64,000 nt of DNA, from positions 744,001-808,000 of the forward strand of contig NZ_BBNB01000001.1 in NCBI RefSeq assembly GCF_000759835.1. The letters run 5' to 3'. The translations under genes were made by a program, and so were the position numbers. Shown in pieces: positions 39,855 through 50,500 of the stretch; the stretch's first letter is position 1; every line of letters begins with the position of its first letter. The stretch comes from Citrobacter sedlakii NBRC 105722 (GTDB lineage Bacteria > Pseudomonadota > Gammaproteobacteria > Enterobacterales > Enterobacteriaceae). A model generated the notes under the pieces. The model was not told the origin of the DNA. It did not search any database and saw only the letters and a program-made list of their open reading frames with translations.

Positions 39855-40282
39855 AGTCTTTTCCCTATTAAAGATATTTCCGTTTATTACAGTGTGTTTC
39901 CAACGCAGTGAAATTTACACTCTCAGAAAGTTATCGCAATGTGAACATGTTGTTTTATTGATTTAAAACAATTTACATTGCGCAATATAATTGCAACAAA
40001 TGAATTAAGCTTAAAGGTATATTTAGAATTAATGAATTAATACGCGTTTAAGAGGCTTTTTATTTTATTGAGGAATATAAAAATACAAATCATTCATTTA
40101 AATGATCTGTATTACGTTACAGGCGTAAATATAACGTTATTCAGGGTGAGTAAATAACGCGTTGTTTTTGCAGACAACGCCAAAGGGAAGGCGCGAGGGG
40201 AATTTACCTGAAGTGAACCACTCAAATCATTCACCACATCAATATAGCACTGATGCGGTGAACGTTTCCATGTCAGGCGGTA
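39855..40282. promoter_or_regulatory. AT-rich leader of the fimbrial operon, with a long dyad
   Basis: These 428 bases between yehD and mrp contain no convincing gene. GCAATGT (39936-39942) and ACATTGC (39975-39981) flank TTGTTTTA (39950-39957) and TAAAACAA (39964-39971), together making a 46-base interrupted palindrome about 80-130 bases upstream of yehD. It runs into ATTGCGCAAT (39977-39986) and GCAAT-ATA-ATTGC (39982-39994). The AT-richness and dyads suggest a binding region for H-NS or a specific fimbrial regulator. A 12-base stem with one mismatch (40230-40241 with 40251-40262) lies just past the mrp stop. Confidence 0.5.
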
Positions 40283-41392
40283 TTACACGGCGCGGAAGGC
40301 GATTTCTCCAGGGATCACTTCCCCCTGCCAGTACAATTGCGCGGCAACACGTCCCGCCAGCTCACGGTACATTGCGGTAAATTCGCTTTCCGGACGGCTG
40401 GTTACCGTTGGGGTACCGCGGTCAAGGTCTTCGCGCAGGCTAATATGCAGCGGCATCTGCCCCAGCAGTTGGGTGTGATATTGCGCAGCCAGCTTCTCCG
40501 CGCCGCCAGTACCAAAGATGGGCTCATGGTGGCCGCAGTTGCTGCAAATGTGCATGCTCATATTCTCGACGATACCGAGTACCGGCACCTCGACTTTTTC
40601 AAACATGACGATGCCTTTTTTGGCGTCGATCAGCGCGATATCCTGCGGCGTGGTCACCACCACAGCACCGGTTACCGGGATGTTCTGCGCCAGCGTCAGC
40701 TGAATGTCACCGGTGCCCGGCGGCATATCCAGTACCAGGTAATCCAGATCCGGCCACAGCGTCTCCTGCAGCATCTGCAACAGCGCTTTGCTGGCCATCG
40801 GGCCGCGCCACACCATCGCGTTATCGTCGGTTACCAGATAGCCAATGGAATTGGTTGCCAGGCCATGCGACATAATCGGCGCCATGTGGGTTCCGTCCGG
40901 CGACGTCGGGCGCTGATTTTCCGCCCCCAGCATGGTGGGGATCGACGGGCCATAGATATCGGCGTCAAGAATACCGACTTTTGCCCCTTCCGCCGCTAAT
41001 GCCAGCGCCAGGTTAACCGCGGTAGAAGACTTACCGACCCCGCCCTTCCCGGAACTGACCGCGATGATATTTTTCACCCCGTTCACGCCCGGCTGATTTT
41101 TCACCCGCTTCAGGGTGGCGATGTTATGCGACAGTTTCCAGTCAATCGCTTTCGCACCCGTGATACGCAGCAGATCAGCGCTGCATTGCTCTTTTAGCGC
41201 CTCAAACGCGCTATGCCAGACGAATGGCATCACCAGCTCAACGTGCAGCGTGTCATCCATCCACGCGACATGGTGCAGCGCTTTCAGGGTCGTCAGATTA
41301 TGCTTCAAAGTGGGGTGCTGAAAATTCGCCAGCGTCCCGGCGACCATCGCGCGCAGGGTCTCTGGTGATTTGGCCTGGGATTGTGCGTTCAT
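40283..41392 (-). CDS. mrp: Mrp (ApbC), iron-sulfur cluster carrier ATPase
   Basis: A P-loop ATPase that binds and transfers [4Fe-4S] clusters. It has 369 residues from the ATG at 41392 (MNAQSQAKSPETL), the E. coli length. An N-terminal MIP18-type domain (about 10-90) precedes the deviant Walker A SSGKGGVGKSSTAVNLAL (near 107-124). The cluster-binding CxxC is in HICSNCGHHEPIFG. It is divergent from metG across 165 bases, the arrangement conserved in enterobacteria. Confidence 0.97.
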   Translation of the reverse strand: MNAQSQAKSPETLRAMVAGTLANFQHPTLKHNLTTLKALHHVAWMDDTLHVELVMPFVWHSAFEALKEQCSADLLRITGAKAIDWKLSHNIATLKRVKNQPGVNGVKNIIAVSSGKGGVGKSSTAVNLALALAAEGAKVGILDADIYGPSIPTMLGAENQRPTSPDGTHMAPIMSHGLATNSIGYLVTDDNAMVWRGPMASKALLQMLQETLWPDLDYLVLDMPPGTGDIQLTLAQNIPVTGAVVVTTPQDIALIDAKKGIVMFEKVEVPVLGIVENMSMHICSNCGHHEPIFGTGGAEKLAAQYHTQLLGQMPLHISLREDLDRGTPTVTSRPESEFTAMYRELAGRVAAQLYWQGEVIPGEIAFRAV

Positions 41393-41557
41393 CCCGACTC
41401 CTTTTTGTTGTTCTGAAAAGTACAAGTGTAGCGACCTAGTGTACTCCAGCGGTAATGATTAATCATTTATGGTTTGATGCCCTTATTTCTTGGCGTAGTT
41501 ATTACCTTTCAGGTAACATCAAAACCCCCTTTTAACAGAGAAGAAGTAATACCTACT

Positions 41558-43591
41558 ATGACTCAAGTCGCGAAGAAAATTCTGGTAACGTGCGCGCTGC
41601 CGTACGCCAACGGCTCAATCCACCTCGGCCATATGCTGGAGCACATCCAGGCTGATGTCTGGGTCCGTTACCAGCGAATGCGCGGCCACGAGGTCAACTT
41701 CATCTGTGCCGACGACGCCCACGGCACGCCGATCATGCTGAAAGCGCAGCAGCTTGGCATTACGCCGGAGCAGATGATTGGCGAGATGAGTCAGGAGCAC
41801 CAGACCGATTTCGCCGGGTTCAACATTAGCTACGACAACTATCACTCCACGCACAGCGAGGAAAACCGTGAGCTGTCAGAGCTTATCTACACCCGTCTGA
41901 AAGAAAACGGCTTCATTAAAAATCGCACCATTTCTCAGCTGTACGATCCGGAAAAAGGCATGTTCCTGCCGGACCGTTTTGTGAAAGGCACCTGCCCGAA
42001 ATGTAAATCGCCGGACCAATACGGCGACAACTGCGAGGTGTGCGGCGCGACTTACAGCCCGACGGAGCTGATCGAGCCGAAATCCGTGGTTTCCGGCGCG
42101 ACGCCGGTGATGCGGGACTCTGAACATTTCTTCTTTGATCTGCCGTCGTTCAGCGAAATGCTACAGGCGTGGACCCGCAGCGGCGCGTTGCAGGAGCAGG
42201 TCGCGAACAAAATGCAGGAATGGTTCGAATCCGGCCTGCAACAGTGGGATATCTCCCGCGACGCGCCTTACTTCGGCTTTGAAATTCCGAACGCGCCGGG
42301 CAAATACTTCTACGTCTGGCTGGATGCGCCAATTGGCTACATGGGGTCGTTCAAGAACCTGTGCGACAAGCGCGGCGACAGCGTAAGCTTCGACGAATAC
42401 TGGAAAAAAGACTCCAGCGCCGAGCTGTATCACTTTATCGGCAAAGACATTGTTTACTTCCACAGCCTGTTCTGGCCCGCGATGCTGGAAGGCAGTCACT
42501 TCCGTAAGCCGACCAACCTGTTTGTACACGGCTACGTGACGGTGAACGGCGCCAAGATGTCCAAGTCTCGCGGAACGTTCATTAAAGCCAGCACCTGGCT
42601 GAACCACTTCGACGCCGACAGCCTGCGCTACTACTACACCGCCAAGCTCTCTTCCCGCATCGACGATATTGACCTGAACCTGGAAGACTTCGTGCAGCGC
42701 GTCAACGCCGATATCGTTAATAAGGTGGTTAACCTGGCGTCGCGTAACGCGGGTTTTATCAATAAACGTTTCGACGGCGTACTGGCGGCGGAGCTGGCTG
42801 ACCCTGAGCTGTATAAAACCTTCACCGACGCGGCAGCGGTTATTGGCGACGCGTGGGAAAGCCGCGAATTTGGCAAAGCGATCCGTGAAATCATGGCGCT
42901 GGCCGACCTGGCAAACCGTTACGTGGACGAACAGGCGCCGTGGGTTGTAGCTAAACAGGAAGGCCGTGACGCCGACCTGCAGGCGATCTGCTCAATGGGC
43001 ATCAACCTGTTCCGCGTACTGATGACGTATCTGAAGCCGGTTCTTCCGACCCTGTCCGAACGCGTGGAGGCTTTCCTCAACACCGAACTGACCTGGGATG
43101 CTATCCAGCAGCCATTGCTGGGCCATCAGGTAAATACCTTCAAAGCGCTGTATAACCGCATCGACATGAAGCAGGTCGAAGCGCTGGTTGAAGCGTCGAA
43201 AGAGGAAGTAAAGGCGGCGACAGCGCCGGTCACCGGTCCGCTGGCGGACGATCCGATTCAGGAAACCATCACTTTTGACGACTTCGCCAAAGTCGATCTG
43301 CGCGTGGCGTTGATTGAAAACGCCGAGTTTGTGGAAGGTTCGGACAAGCTGCTGCGCCTGACGCTGGATCTCGGCGGCGAGAAGCGTAACGTCTTCTCCG
43401 GTATTCGTTCCGCGTACCCTGACCCGCAGGCGCTGATTGGCCGCCACACGGTGATGGTGGCAAACCTCGCGCCGCGTAAAATGCGCTTCGGCATCTCGGA
43501 AGGGATGGTGATGGCCGCAGGCCCGGGCGGGAAAGATATCTTTCTGTTAACCCCTGACGAAGGCGCAAAGCCGGGTCAGCAGGTGAAATAA
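41558..43591 (+). CDS. metG: Methionyl-tRNA synthetase
   Basis: Charges tRNA-Met and initiator tRNA. The start is ATG 41558 ([19 protein letters not shown]), giving 677 residues as in E. coli; an in-frame start at 41474 adds 28 unconserved residues. The class I signatures are intact: HLGH in the first motif, KMSKS in [12 protein letters not shown], and a zinc knuckle [18 protein letters not shown]. The C-terminal Trbp111-like tRNA-binding domain (about 575-677; [17 protein letters not shown]) provides dimerisation. A strong terminator follows. yehS comes next, without the molR/yehI-yehR genes of E. coli. Confidence 0.98.
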   Translation: MTQVAKKILVTCALPYANGSIHLGHMLEHIQADVWVRYQRMRGHEVNFICADDAHGTPIMLKAQQLGITPEQMIGEMSQEHQTDFAGFNISYDNYHSTHSEENRELSELIYTRLKENGFIKNRTISQLYDPEKGMFLPDRFVKGTCPKCKSPDQYGDNCEVCGATYSPTELIEPKSVVSGATPVMRDSEHFFFDLPSFSEMLQAWTRSGALQEQVANKMQEWFESGLQQWDISRDAPYFGFEIPNAPGKYFYVWLDAPIGYMGSFKNLCDKRGDSVSFDEYWKKDSSAELYHFIGKDIVYFHSLFWPAMLEGSHFRKPTNLFVHGYVTVNGAKMSKSRGTFIKASTWLNHFDADSLRYYYTAKLSSRIDDIDLNLEDFVQRVNADIVNKVVNLASRNAGFINKRFDGVLAAELADPELYKTFTDAAAVIGDAWESREFGKAIREIMALADLANRYVDEQAPWVVAKQEGRDADLQAICSMGINLFRVLMTYLKPVLPTLSERVEAFLNTELTWDAIQQPLLGHQVNTFKALYNRIDMKQVEALVEASKEEVKAATAPVTGPLADDPIQETITFDDFAKVDLRVALIENAEFVEGSDKLLRLTLDLGGEKRNVFSGIRSAYPDPQALIGRHTVMVANLAPRKMRFGISEGMVMAAGPGGKDIFLLTPDEGAKPGQQVK

Positions 43592-43597
43592 CCAAAA

Positions 43598-43625
43598 AGC
43601 CGGAGATCGTCTCCGGCTTTTTTTT
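43598..43625. terminator. Bidirectional terminator between metG and yehS
   Basis: AGCCGGAGA-TCG-TCTCCGGCT (43598-43618) is a perfect nine-base stem with a three-base loop. An eight-T run follows on plus, and an A run precedes it (43594-43598), which gives a T run on minus. It can serve both metG and the convergent yehS, whose stop at 43624 lies inside the T run. Confidence 0.93.
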
Positions 43626-44112
43626 ACGCCTTCTTGCCCTGTGGCGGCTTCGCGCTATGTTCCCGGTTCGTCAGCCCGCGTAAAAAATAACGCATAAACT
43701 GATCGCCGCACTCGCGGTAGTTCTTATGGTCCGGCGCGCGCATCATCGCGGTAATTTCCGGCATTGATACGCGGAAATTCTGTTCGGTCATGATGGCAAG
43801 GATATCGTCCGTTTTCAGTGAAAACGCGATGCGCAATTTCTTCAGCACCGTGTTGTTATTCACGCGGCGTTCGAGCGCTAATTCCGGCGCAGAATCGTCT
43901 TTTCCGCGCTTGTCATAAATCAGGCCGTTGAGGAATCCGCTCAGGACAATATCCGGGCAGCGCACAAAACCGTCTTCATCCTCTTTGGTCATCCAGGTAT
44001 CAAAACCCGCAGAGGTCGATTCCATACCGGCAAGCGCAAGAATGCGTACCATGTCGTTATTATTGGCTTTCAGGGTGTAGCGCAAGCTACGAAGAATATC
44101 ATTACTAAGCAT
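43624..44112 (-). CDS. yehS: YehS, DUF1456 protein
   Basis: 162 residues from ATG 44112 (MLSNDILRSLRYTLKANNND). Two DUF1456 repeats of about 65 residues are visible, each with an ILRxLR(Y/I)-like start and an (I/V)LSGFLNGLI- or MPEITAMMRAPDHKNYREC-like end. No enzymatic motif is seen and the function is unknown. It lies 46 bases downstream of btsR on the same strand, so it may share the btsSR transcript. The C-terminal tail (NREHSAKPPQGKKA) is longer than in E. coli. Confidence 0.92.
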   Translation of the reverse strand: MLSNDILRSLRYTLKANNNDMVRILALAGMESTSAGFDTWMTKEDEDGFVRCPDIVLSGFLNGLIYDKRGKDDSAPELALERRVNNNTVLKKLRIAFSLKTDDILAIMTEQNFRVSMPEITAMMRAPDHKNYRECGDQFMRYFLRGLTNREHSAKPPQGKKA

Positions 44113-44158
44113 AGAGCCTTCAACTGTCGATGATGCAATGGCGCGCAGTGTACCAGTT

Positions 44159-44878
44159 TTACAGGCCAATCGCCTCTTTCAAACTTTTCAGATAGCGCCG
44201 GCTCACCGGCACGGTTAATCCGTTGCGTAAAATCAGCTCCGCCTGGCCATTATCTTCCAGCCGAATCTCCTGAAGATGCGCCATGTTCACAAGATATTGC
44301 CGGTGGCAGCGCAGCAGCGGCGTACGGCTTTCCAGTGTTCTGAGCGTCAGTTCGGTAAAGCCTTCTTTACCTTCGCTGCTGGTGACAAAAACGCCGCTCA
44401 TTCGGCTGCTGACGAAAGCGACATCATCCATCTGCAACAGATAAATCCGGCTGTGTCCGCTACAGGGAATAAACTTCAGCGCCTGCTGGTTTTCCGGCAG
44501 CACGGAAACGTCCTGTTTGCTGCGCTCCTGGCGCAAGCGGTTGAGGGTTTTCTCCAGACGCGCCTCTTCGATGGGCTTTAACAGATAATCAAAGGCGTGT
44601 TCTTCAAAGGCTTTGATGGCGTATTCATCAAAAGCGGTCAGAAAAACGATATATGGACGGTGTTCCGGGTCGAGCATACCGACCATCTCCAGTCCGCTGA
44701 TGCGCGGCATCTGAATGTCGAGGAACAGCACGTCCGGGCGTAATTTATGCACCGCGCCAATCGCTTCTACCGCATTCGCGCACTCCCCGACAATCTCAAT
44801 ATCGCTCTGTTCCTGTAGCAGGATCCGCAGATTTTCCCGCGCTAGCGGTTCATCATCCACAATCAGCACTTTAATCAT
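44159..44878 (-). CDS. btsR: BtsR (YehT), LytTR-type response regulator
   Basis: 239 residues, as in E. coli. The receiver domain carries phospho-acceptor Asp54 in [13 protein letters not shown]. The C-terminal LytTR DNA-binding domain (about 140-238) includes [18 protein letters not shown] and [16 protein letters not shown]. With BtsS it senses extracellular pyruvate and activates the pyruvate transporter gene btsT (yjiY), which lies elsewhere. Its start overlaps the btsS stop by four bases. Confidence 0.96.
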   Translation of the reverse strand: MIKVLIVDDEPLARENLRILLQEQSDIEIVGECANAVEAIGAVHKLRPDVLFLDIQMPRISGLEMVGMLDPEHRPYIVFLTAFDEYAIKAFEEHAFDYLLKPIEEARLEKTLNRLRQERSKQDVSVLPENQQALKFIPCSGHSRIYLLQMDDVAFVSSRMSGVFVTSSEGKEGFTELTLRTLESRTPLLRCHRQYLVNMAHLQEIRLEDNGQAELILRNGLTVPVSRRYLKSLKEAIGL

Positions 44879-46560
44879 GCGTTCTCCTCCAGCGGAAGTC
44901 GTAGGGTTATTCGGGTAAAGCGGTCAGGCTCACAGGCCACGCTAATGCCATAGTCATCGCCAAAACGCTCACGCAGGCGTTTGTCCACCAGATTCATTCC
45001 CAGGCCGCTGGCATTGGTCGTCGGTTGATACAGCCCGGCGTTATCTTCTATGTCCAGCATCAGGTGTTGTCCCTCCTGACGGGCGGTAATGGACACTTCG
45101 CCCGTCTCCAGCAGTTGCGATGTGCCGTGTTTGATGGCGTTTTCCACTATGGGTTGAAGGGTAAACGCCGGAAGTTGCTGGTGAGCCAGCGCCTCCGGCA
45201 CGTTCAGATTCACCTTTAAGCGCGACTGAAATCGCGCCTTTTCAATTTGCAGATAGGCGTTGACGTGCTCAATTTCATCGGCAAGCGTCACAATTTCTGA
45301 GGGTCGCTTCAGGTTTTTGCGAAAGAAGGTGGACAGATACTGCACCAGTTGGCCCGCCTGCTCGCTGTCGCGGCGCACCACCGCTTTAATGGTATTGAGC
45401 GCATTGAACAGAAAATGCGGATTCACCTGGGCGTGCAGCAGCTTGATTTCCGACTGTGTCAGCATCGCTTTCTGGCGCTCGTACTGTCCGGCCAGAATCT
45501 GGGCGGACAACAGCTGGGCAATCCCCTCCCCGAGCGTCCTGTTGATAGAGCTGAACAAGCGGTTCTTGGCTTCATACAGCTTGATAGTGCCCATCACCCG
45601 CTGGTTTTCGCCGCGCAGCGGGATCACCAGCGTTGATCCCAGTTTGCACTGGGGATGCAGCGAACAGCGGTACGGCACTTCGTTACCGTCGGCGTAAACC
45701 ACCTCGCCGGTTTCAATCGCCCGCAGCGTATAGCTTGATGAGATCGGCTTGCCCGGCAGGTGATGGTCATCGCCAATGCCGGTAAAAGCCAGCAGCTTCT
45801 CCCGGTCGGTAATCGCCACCGCGCCGATATCCAGCTCCTGGTACAGCACCTGCGCGACCTTCATGCTGTTCACTTCGTTAAAGCCCTGGCGCAAAATCCC
45901 CTCCGTCGAGGCCGCCACCTTCAGGGCGGTAGCGGAAAACGCCGAAGTGTATTTTTCGAACATGGCGCGCTTGTCGAGCAGAATGCGCATGAACAGCGCC
46001 GCCCCGACGGTGTTGGTCACCATCATCGGCGCGGCGATATTACTGACCAGCCGGTACGCATCGTCAAAAGGCCGGGCGATCAGCAAAATGATCAGCATCT
46101 GCACCAGCTCGGCGACAAAGGTAATCGCGCCTGCGGTCAGCGGATTACAGACTTTGTCGGTCCTCCCCCGCCGCGTCAGAACGCTGTGTACCAGCCCGCC
46201 GAGCAAACCTTCGACGATGGTGGAGATCATGCAGCTCAGGGCGGTCATCCCGCCCATGGAGTAGCGATGAAGGCCGCCGGTTAACCCAACCAATCCGCCG
46301 ACCACCGGCCCACCGAGCAGCCCACCCATCACCGCGCCTATCGCCCGGGTATTGGCGATAGAATCGTCGATATGCAGGCCAAAATAGGTGCCGAGAATGC
46401 AAAAGATGGAGAAGGTGACGTAGCACAACAGTTTGTGCGGTAAGCGGACAGTGACCTGCATTAAGGGGATGAACAGACGCGTTTTGCTCATCAGCCATGC
46501 GATAACCAAAAACACGCACATCTGCTGAAGCAGCAGCAACACCAGATTAAACTCGTACAT
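44875..46560 (-). CDS. btsS: BtsS (YehU), pyruvate-sensing LytS-type histidine kinase
   Basis: 561 residues from ATG 46560 ([15 protein letters not shown]). A longer frame to 46662 exists but is not conserved. Five to six transmembrane helices of the 5TM-LYT domain (about 5-195; [22 protein letters not shown]) precede a GAF domain (about 225-360). A His_kinase domain with [19 protein letters not shown] holds the phosphorylated His, followed by an ATPase domain (about 450-560). In E. coli it is the high-affinity pyruvate receptor. Confidence 0.96.
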   Translation of the reverse strand: MYEFNLVLLLLQQMCVFLVIAWLMSKTRLFIPLMQVTVRLPHKLLCYVTFSIFCILGTYFGLHIDDSIANTRAIGAVMGGLLGGPVVGGLVGLTGGLHRYSMGGMTALSCMISTIVEGLLGGLVHSVLTRRGRTDKVCNPLTAGAITFVAELVQMLIILLIARPFDDAYRLVSNIAAPMMVTNTVGAALFMRILLDKRAMFEKYTSAFSATALKVAASTEGILRQGFNEVNSMKVAQVLYQELDIGAVAITDREKLLAFTGIGDDHHLPGKPISSSYTLRAIETGEVVYADGNEVPYRCSLHPQCKLGSTLVIPLRGENQRVMGTIKLYEAKNRLFSSINRTLGEGIAQLLSAQILAGQYERQKAMLTQSEIKLLHAQVNPHFLFNALNTIKAVVRRDSEQAGQLVQYLSTFFRKNLKRPSEIVTLADEIEHVNAYLQIEKARFQSRLKVNLNVPEALAHQQLPAFTLQPIVENAIKHGTSQLLETGEVSITARQEGQHLMLDIEDNAGLYQPTTNASGLGMNLVDKRLRERFGDDYGISVACEPDRFTRITLRLPLEENA

Positions 46561-46783
46561 ACCCGCTGACCACACTTCTATTAAAACCGCGTAACATACA
46601 TCGACTGCGTTGATCTTTCTTTGAACTGTTGCAAAAAAAGATGAAATCGTGAGTACGATCACTCAATGTCGCCGCCGACTCTCAGATTTTTACCGCTAAA
46701 TTGATTAAAAAACAGACAAAACTACCTGGTTCGAAAAAGAGCGTCTAAAGTTAAACTGGGACCTCGCGAGCAAGGATTAAAAG

Positions 46784-47515
46784 ATGGCGCTTTACACCAT
46801 AGGTGAAGTGGCTCTGCTTTGTGATATCAACCCTGTCACGCTTCGCGCGTGGCAGCGGCGTTATGGATTACTGAAACCGCAGCGAACAGACGGCGGACAT
46901 CGTCTTTTCAACGACTCGGATATCGACCGCATCCGCGAGATCAAACGCTGGATCGACAACGGCGTCCAGGTCAGCAAAGTCAAAGTGCTGTTGAGCAATG
47001 ACACGTTCGATCGGCAAAACGGCTGGCGCGAACATCAGGAAACGCTCCTGCATTACCTGCAAAACAATAATCTGCACAGCATCAGAGTCTGGCTTAAAGA
47101 GCGCGGCCAGGATTATCCGGCGCAAACGCTCACCAGCCATCTGTTTATTCCGCTACGCCGCCGTCTCCAGTGCCCGCAGCCGACGCTTCAGGCGCTGCTG
47201 GGCATTCTTGATGGCGTGTTAATTAACTACATTGCGATTTGTCTCGCCTCGGCGAGAAAGAAACAGGGTAAAGACGCGCTGGTGGTAGGCTGGAATATTC
47301 ACGACACCACCCGATTATGGCTTGAGGGCTGGATCGCCAGCCAGCAGGGTTGGCGCGTTGATGTACTGGCGCACTCCCTGAACCAGCTTCGCCCGGAGCA
47401 GTTTGAAGGCCGCACCCTCCTGGTGTGGTGCGGCGAAAACCAGACACCGGCGCAGCAACAGCAACTGGCGACCTGGCGTGCCCAGGGATACGATATTTAC
47501 CCACTTGGCATTTAA
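46784..47515 (+). CDS. mlrA: MlrA, MerR-family activator of csgD
   Basis: 243 residues, as in E. coli. An N-terminal MerR winged helix (about 1-70; YTIGEVALLCDINPVTLRAW) is followed by a long helical C-terminal domain without the metal-binding cysteines of classic MerR proteins. It is RpoS-dependent and activates csgD, hence curli and cellulose. DgcE, encoded in this window, feeds the same cascade. It is divergent from btsS across a 223-base promoter region with no other gene. Confidence 0.96.
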   Translation: MALYTIGEVALLCDINPVTLRAWQRRYGLLKPQRTDGGHRLFNDSDIDRIREIKRWIDNGVQVSKVKVLLSNDTFDRQNGWREHQETLLHYLQNNNLHSIRVWLKERGQDYPAQTLTSHLFIPLRRRLQCPQPTLQALLGILDGVLINYIAICLASARKKQGKDALVVGWNIHDTTRLWLEGWIASQQGWRVDVLAHSLNQLRPEQFEGRTLLVWCGENQTPAQQQQLATWRAQGYDIYPLGI

Positions 47516-47574
47516 TGATTCATTAACAGGAGCGCTTCTCTGTATAATCTCTTGGTTAACATAAGGAGAACATC

Positions 47575-47682
47575 ATGAGCGCAACGAAAATCGGCGTTAT
47601 CGCCCTCTTTTTACTCATGGCTATCGGCGGTATCGGCGGCGTCATGCTCGCGGGTTATACCTTCATTTTGCGTGCTGGCTAA
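47575..47682 (+). CDS. yohO: YohO, small membrane protein
   Basis: 35 residues: [15 protein letters not shown] and onward to FILRAG, nearly identical to E. coli YohO. A single hydrophobic helix spans about residues 6-31. AAGGAGAA stands six bases before the ATG, and a TATAAT box lies at 47543-47548. It is an inner-membrane microprotein of unknown function. Its 3' end overlaps the convergent yehW stop region by 20 bases. Confidence 0.92.
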   Translation: MSATKIGVIALFLLMAIGGIGGVMLAGYTFILRAG

Positions 47683-48394
47683 GCCGCTGAACTAATCGTT
47701 CAAACAGGCGGTCAATGACGATCGCCGCCAGCGCGACCAGTAACGCCCCCTGAATGACATAGGCGGTATTAAAGCCGCTCAGGCCGATAATGATCGGCGT
47801 GCCCAGCGTACTCGCCCCAACCGTAGAGGCAATGGTCGCCGTGCCAATATTGATGATTACCGAGGTGCGGATCCCCGCCAGAATGACAGGCGCAGCCAGC
47901 GGCAGTTCGACCTTTCGCAGCTGCTGGCCGCGGCTCATTCCCATCCCGCTGGCGATTTCCCGTACGCTTGCCGGGACAGACCCCAACCCCGCCAGCGTCG
48001 CCTGTAACACCGGCAGCACGCCGTAGAGGATCAGCGCAATAATCGCCGGCTGCTGGCCAAACCCCATCACCGGCACCGCGATTGCCAGCACGGCGACGGG
48101 CGGAAAGGTTTGTCCTACTGCGGCAATGGTTTCCACCAGCGGGCGAAACTCCGCCCCGGCAGGTCGCGTGACCGCGATCCCTGCCCCGACGCCAATCAGC
48201 ACCGCGATCAGGCTCGACACGCCGACCAGCCAGAAGTGGGCCAGCGCCAGCGCGACAAAGCTCTCCTGTTGGTAGACCGGACGCGGCAGTTCAGGAAACA
48301 GGCGAGCGAACAGCGCCTCGCTATGCGGCAAGCCTACCAGCATCAGCACAAATACGACGATAAGCCAGAGCAGCGGATCAGTCAGTCGTTTCAT
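47663..48394 (-). CDS. yehW: YehW, osmoprotectant ABC permease
   Basis: 243 residues from ATG 48394 ([12 protein letters not shown]), the E. coli length. Five to six transmembrane helices; the BPD-type permease EAA-like loop reads [24 protein letters not shown]. It is the inner-membrane channel of the OsmF (YehZYXW) system, an RpoS-controlled low-affinity glycine betaine-type importer. The start lies within the end of yehX (17-base overlap). Confidence 0.95.
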   Translation of the reverse strand: MKRLTDPLLWLIVVFVLMLVGLPHSEALFARLFPELPRPVYQQESFVALALAHFWLVGVSSLIAVLIGVGAGIAVTRPAGAEFRPLVETIAAVGQTFPPVAVLAIAVPVMGFGQQPAIIALILYGVLPVLQATLAGLGSVPASVREIASGMGMSRGQQLRKVELPLAAPVILAGIRTSVIINIGTATIASTVGASTLGTPIIIGLSGFNTAYVIQGALLVALAAIVIDRLFERLVQRLSQHAK

Positions 48395-49325
48395 CACGCA
48401 ACGTCTCCGAAAGCAGATCGCGAAAGTGCAGCGTACCGCAGGCAACGCCTTGCTGGTTAACCACCGGTAAGATTTCCCGGTTATGCGCCACAAACAGGGA
48501 GAGCGCGTCGCGTAGCGTCATCGTTTCCGTTAACGCATCGCCGTCAGTGTGCTCATCACGCCGCACATAGTCGGCGACGTTACGCAGCGACAGCAGACGT
48601 ACGCCCAGTTCGCTACGTCCAAAAAACTGGCGAACAAAATCATCGGTAGGCGCGGTCAACATCTGGAGCGGCGTGCCCTGCTGCACCACTTCGCCGCCGT
48701 CCATCAGTACCAGATGTTCCGCCAGGCGTAACGCCTCGTCAATATCGTGGGTCACCAGCACAATGGTTCGCCCGAGCAGGCGGTGAATACGGGTCATCTC
48801 CTGCTGTAATGCGCCACGGGTAACCGGGTCCAGCGCGCCAAACGGCTCATCCATCAGCAGCACCTGCGGATCGGCGGCCAGCGCGCGCGCTACGCCCACC
48901 CGCTGCTGTTGCCCGCCGGACAACTGATGCGGATAGCGTTCCCGCAGCCCCGGCTCCAGCCCCAGCAGCGCCATCAGTTCATCGACCCGATCGTCTCGTG
49001 TCTGTCGCGACCACTTGAGCAACTGCGGCACGGTGGCAATGTTTTGCGCCACGGTCCAGTGTGGAAACAGACCGATCGACTGAATGGCGTATCCCATACG
49101 TCGGCGAAGTTCGAGCAGCGGCAGAGAGCGGATCTCCTCACCGGCAAAGCGAATTCGTCCGCTGTCATGTTCCACCAGGCGGTTGATCATCTTCAGCGTG
49201 GTTGATTTTCCCGAACCGGAGGTGCCAATCAGCACCGAAAAACTGCCTTCTTTAAAATGCAGATTGAGATCGTTAACCGCTCTCTGCTCACCGAAGGTTT
49301 TACTCACGTGGTTAAATTCAATCAT
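48378..49325 (-). CDS. yehX: YehX, osmoprotectant ABC ATPase
   Basis: 315 residues. Walker [10 protein letters not shown] is near residue 34, the ABC signature [16 protein letters not shown] follows, and Walker B is [15 protein letters not shown]-terminal CBS pair (about 245-310) is shortened compared with ProV but is the regulatory part of this subfamily. It powers YehW and YehY. It overlaps yehY by eight bases upstream and yehW downstream. Confidence 0.96.
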   Translation of the reverse strand: MIEFNHVSKTFGEQRAVNDLNLHFKEGSFSVLIGTSGSGKSTTLKMINRLVEHDSGRIRFAGEEIRSLPLLELRRRMGYAIQSIGLFPHWTVAQNIATVPQLLKWSRQTRDDRVDELMALLGLEPGLRERYPHQLSGGQQQRVGVARALAADPQVLLMDEPFGALDPVTRGALQQEMTRIHRLLGRTIVLVTHDIDEALRLAEHLVLMDGGEVVQQGTPLQMLTAPTDDFVRQFFGRSELGVRLLSLRNVADYVRRDEHTDGDALTETMTLRDALSLFVAHNREILPVVNQQGVACGTLHFRDLLSETLRDETTD

Positions 49326-50475
49326 GATGGGTTACCTTCAGCAAAGCGCTCCCTAAGTCAAACAGCGCGTCAATCACTACCGCCAGCACAATCACCGGGA
49401 TCACGCCAAGCAACACTAAATCGATGGCGCTGCTGAGCAGTCCCTGAAAAACCAACGCGCCGAAGCCGCCCGCGCCAATCAACGCGGCAATCACGGCCAT
49501 CCCGACTGTTTGTACCATGACCACGCGCAGGCTGCGCAAAAATACCGGTAACGCCAGCGGCAACTGGACGTGAAAAAAGCGCTGGGCGGCGCCCATGCCC
49601 ATCGCGCGCGCGCTTTCCAGCACGTCACGCGGCACCTGGTCCAGCCCGGCGACCACGCCGCGCACCAGCGGCAGCAGCGCGTACAGCACCAGCGCGATCA
49701 GTGCTGGCGTCAGACCGGTTCCCGCGACGCCCAACGATGAAAGCCACGGGAAGGCCTTTACCAGCCCGGCGAGCGGCGCAATTAACAGACCAAACAGCGC
49801 CACCGACGGAATGGTTTGGATCACGTTTAACACGGTAAACACCGGTCCCTGACGGGCAGCGGAAAAGTGGCACCAGATGCCCAGCGGCACGCCAATCGCC
49901 AGCGCAGGCAAAACGGTTCCCAGCAGCAGCGTCAGATGCTGCGCCAGCGCGTCGTCAAAGACGTCCTGCCGGTTGGCGTATTCTTTAAGCAGAGAAAGCG
50001 CGTCGAACGCGCCGGAAAACAGCAGCGCCAGCGGCACGATGGCGATCTGGGCATGCAGAACCCAGCGCCAGAGCGGCTGGACGGTGATTCTGCGAATCGC
50101 GTCGCTACAGGCCAGCAGCCCTAACGCCAGCGCCAGCCACAGACCGCTTCCCAGGCTGGTCCGCGCCAACGGCGAGCCCGTTTCAGCCAGATGGCTGGCG
50201 GCTTTTCCCGCGCTCCAGAGCATCAGGATCACCAACAGTTGCGCAACAGCAAGCGTGAGCGCAGCGCCTCGTCTTCCCGGCACGAAGCACAGCGTGAGCA
50301 AGGCGCACCCGGCGCCCACCAGCAGCGAAACCGAACCGGGCCAGACTGCCCAGATCGGACGCCCCTCGCCAGAAACCAGTCGGTTAGGAGCATAGTTTAC
50401 GAACGGCAGCGCGGCGGCAACTGCGGTGAGCGCCACCAGCAGCAACAGCACGCGGTTAATACTGACTTTTGCCAC
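49318..50475 (-). CDS. yehY: YehY, osmoprotectant ABC permease
   Basis: 385 residues, as in E. coli. The N-terminal half has additional transmembrane helices and the C-terminal half is a permease domain with the loop [27 protein letters not shown]. Together with YehW it forms the membrane channel of the OsmF transporter. It starts 25 bases after the osmF stop. Confidence 0.95.
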   Translation of the reverse strand: MAKVSINRVLLLLVALTAVAAALPFVNYAPNRLVSGEGRPIWAVWPGSVSLLVGAGCALLTLCFVPGRRGAALTLAVAQLLVILMLWSAGKAASHLAETGSPLARTSLGSGLWLALALGLLACSDAIRRITVQPLWRWVLHAQIAIVPLALLFSGAFDALSLLKEYANRQDVFDDALAQHLTLLLGTVLPALAIGVPLGIWCHFSAARQGPVFTVLNVIQTIPSVALFGLLIAPLAGLVKAFPWLSSLGVAGTGLTPALIALVLYALLPLVRGVVAGLDQVPRDVLESARAMGMGAAQRFFHVQLPLALPVFLRSLRVVMVQTVGMAVIAALIGAGGFGALVFQGLLSSAIDLVLLGVIPVIVLAVVIDALFDLGSALLKVTHHD

Positions 50476-50500
50476 GTCACCCAGCCTTATTTCAGTCCTT

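Noticed and set aside
39936-39981. Invertible fimbrial phase switch (fimS-like)
   Set aside because: There is only one palindrome, not two short inverted repeats flanking an invertible promoter segment, and no FimB/FimE-type recombinase gene is nearby.
40230-40262. Intrinsic terminator for mrp
   Set aside because: A 12-base stem with one mismatch follows the mrp stop, but there is no T run on the minus strand, so it is only mentioned in the leader entry.
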